The notes under the pieces were generated by a model that was not told the origin of the DNA, did no database searches, and worked only from the letters and a program-made list of their open reading frames with translations. A stretch of DNA of 64,000 bases from Holacanthus passer (Eukaryota > Chordata > Actinopteri > Pomacanthidae): the NCBI GenBank assembly GCA_025331565.1, contig JAFREQ010000049.1, forward strand, positions 372,001 to 436,000, read 5' to 3'. Position numbers and translations under genes: made by a program. Shown in pieces: positions 62,275 to 64,000 of the stretch (the stretch's first letter is position 1; each line of letters starts with the position of its first letter).

Positions 62275-63729
62275 GCATGTTAATGATATAAACAAAATAT
62301 CTTGGATTTTTTTACATCACAGTGAAAGGAAAAGGAAAACAGTGACATATTATGCAACCAAGACCTCGGTCTACTAAATGATGACATGTTTGTTTAAAAA
62401 AAACTAATTCTGTTTATTGCATTTTTCATGTCACAGTGTATTAGTGGATATTTTGTTTTTCCTCTCAAATATACATTTTAGGACATATCTTTTAATTTCT
62501 TTCCTTTATTTTGTTGCAGTAGTTCAACTTCACTTCCTAAAAATCCTTTTCTACATTCTTCACATACTGAGAACATCATATCTACGGAAGCAGTTTGTTC
62601 TCATCTCCCAGAAATCCCTGGGATTCATATACTCATCATTGTAAACAAATGTGAAGTTGCTATTGAAGGAACTGAGACAAACATGAGCAGACACTCCCTT
62701 TGTGCATGTGAGGGGCTAACAGTAAAACTCTACATCCAACAAAACTTAAAACACAGAATAAACAAATATGAAAACTGTACAAAGAGGAATAGCTATGAAA
62801 AAGTCAACTTTCCTATACTTTGTGCTTGTAGAGCTAGAAATTCTTTTCAAGCACACAGATCATTTTTTTCTATAGTGTATCAAAGTGGGTGACAAGTACA
62901 GGGGGGAGTGGGGACAGCTCCAGTCCAATTCCAGTCAACGCTCAAATAATCTAAAACTATGCAGAAGACATGATGGAAATGAGCCATTTTTGTTTCCCGT
63001 GTTAATGTGAGGAAGGTTACAGTCTCCTCATCGCTCTACACAGATCTGATATTTTCAGCTCTTCACTGGAACTGACAACTGAAGTGTCAGTCATATGTTT
63101 CATATATGTCATCAAGTCTGTTTGCACTTTCTGCTCAGATTTTTTTGTGGACAAAAACTGCACATGAAAACAGGTGGATGGGAAAGCACATCATCAATCA
63201 CAGTTTTCTCAGAGCCACCATCTAGTGGCATTCAGAGGAACTGTAGCTTTATAGTGGAATGCGTATCAGCTTGACTGCACTGGGTGCTGCTTGGGCCCCT
63301 GACATCTAATGAGACTTTCATATGAATGCAACACAGTTTCAAGCAGCAGTATAGGTGTACCATAATCCTCAGTTTGTGTGCTTGTGATTGTAAATTGTAA
63401 ACGTCCTCTTCGTACAAGTTAGGACTATACAAAACGATTAAGGGCCTGCCTTACACAAACTACAATGTGTTGAGTTATACAATGGATTGTATTCCCTTGT
63501 TCCCTCATCCTATCAATGAGTTTCTGAGGTGCAAAGACTTAGACAACTCCTACATGATTAACACATATTTGAGCAGCGATACGTACCACCAAGAGGGAAC
63601 TGTATCATACAACATACATCCTTCAGTACTGCCCAGGTATTCAGATAATCTAAAAGTTTCACAGTGAGTCATTCACCAGCCCACAGTGCTTAGCGCCCCT
63701 CTAACGCCCTTCATTTCTCAGACTTTGTG
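62275..63729 (-). other. crb2: Probable crb2 3' UTR
   Basis: Immediately downstream of the crb2 stop codon on its strand. AT-rich; I recognise no gene or transposon. Confidence 0.5.
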
Positions 63730-63951
63730 TCAGATGAGTCTTTCCTCTGGTGGGACTTTGAGCATGCTGTCCATCTCCAGCCGAGCTCCAGCCAGCTCCT
63801 GCGCACTGGGGCTGTACACGCCCTCTGACTGGCGCTTCTTCCTTGCTGTGAGCACCATGAAGGTCAAGCCAATGATCATTATCAGCACACAGAAGCAGAG
63901 CAGTGGAATGGCTACCACCAGCCAGGGGATTCCCTGTCTATGGGCTTGTTT
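63730..63951 (-). CDS. crb2: Crumbs homolog 2, last coding exon (transmembrane and cytoplasmic tail)
   Basis: 73 residues plus TAG/TAA-type stop at 63730. The acceptor is CTTTGCAG, and the exon starts in phase 0 with KQAHRQGIPWLVVA. A membrane segment follows (IPLLCFCVLIMIIGLTFMVL), then TARKKRQSEGVYSPSAQELA, GARLEMDSMLKVPPEERLI. Crumbs proteins set apical polarity. The juxtamembrane part binds FERM proteins (Epb41l5, Moesin), and the ERLI C-terminus binds the PDZ domain of Pals1/MPP5 and Par6. The ARLEMD.LKVPPEERLI ending separates it from Crb1. CRB2 neighbours DENND1A in human. The large extracellular EGF/laminin-G part lies outside the window to the right. Which teleost paralogue (crb2a or crb2b) cannot be decided from the tail alone. 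Confidence 0.94.
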   Translation of the reverse strand, partial: KQAHRQGIPWLVVAIPLLCFCVLIMIIGLTFMVLTARKKRQSEGVYSPSAQELAGARLEMDSMLKVPPEERLI

Positions 63952-64000
63952 CTGCAAAGGCATAGAGGGCAGAAATTGGTGTTGATGTTTGTTACATGTT

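Noticed and set aside
1..64000. CRISPR arrays, operons, bacterial promoters or terminators
   Set aside because: The window is vertebrate nuclear DNA with spliced genes; tandem repeats present are microsatellites without spacer structure.

Overview
The window is vertebrate genomic DNA, almost certainly from a teleost fish. The genes are split into short exons with GT-AG introns. The four genes found are neighbours on human chromosome 9q33.3. The repeats (decayed Tc1/mariner and hAT transposons, fish-type LINE fragments, tRNA-related SINEs, TTATC- and ATGG-tailed retroposons) are those of ray-finned fish. No species is claimed.

Layout, left to right: (1) the last two coding exons of psmb7, + strand, 1-1563, encoding the C-terminal end of a catalytic proteasome beta subunit; (2) nek6, - strand, nine coding exons between 12485 and 5715, a complete 309-residue NIMA-related mitotic kinase, convergent with psmb7; (3) a 15.4 kb gap (12486-27918) with no host coding exon, rich in Tc1 remnants, a nested pair of LINEs, SINEs and LINE tails, ending in a CpG-richer region that looks like promoter DNA; (4) dennd1a, + strand, 23 coding exons from 27919 to 56679, a complete Rab35 exchange factor of 1002 residues with, or 959 without, one phase-neutral cassette exon; (5) a 7 kb intergenic stretch; (6) the last coding exon of crb2, - strand, 63951-63730, encoding the transmembrane segment and the ERLI-ending cytoplasmic tail of a Crumbs polarity protein.

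The genes do not form one pathway. They are a conserved syntenic block: a proteasome subunit, a mitotic kinase, an endocytic Rab35 GEF and an apical polarity protein. The notable absence is lhx2, which lies between DENND1A and NEK6 in mammals. I see no LIM or homeodomain exon in the gap, which fits loss of one copy after the teleost genome duplication.

The most useful observations are a non-canonical GC-AG intron in dennd1a, a cassette exon with two possible donors 9 bases apart, a candidate shared promoter region for nek6 and dennd1a, the missing lhx2, a hAT-type element with a perfect 8-bp target duplication, nested LINEs of opposite orientation, and microsatellites that form or abut splice acceptors in both nek6 and dennd1a. 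I found no wholly new biological system; most unexplained sequence is decayed mobile DNA.
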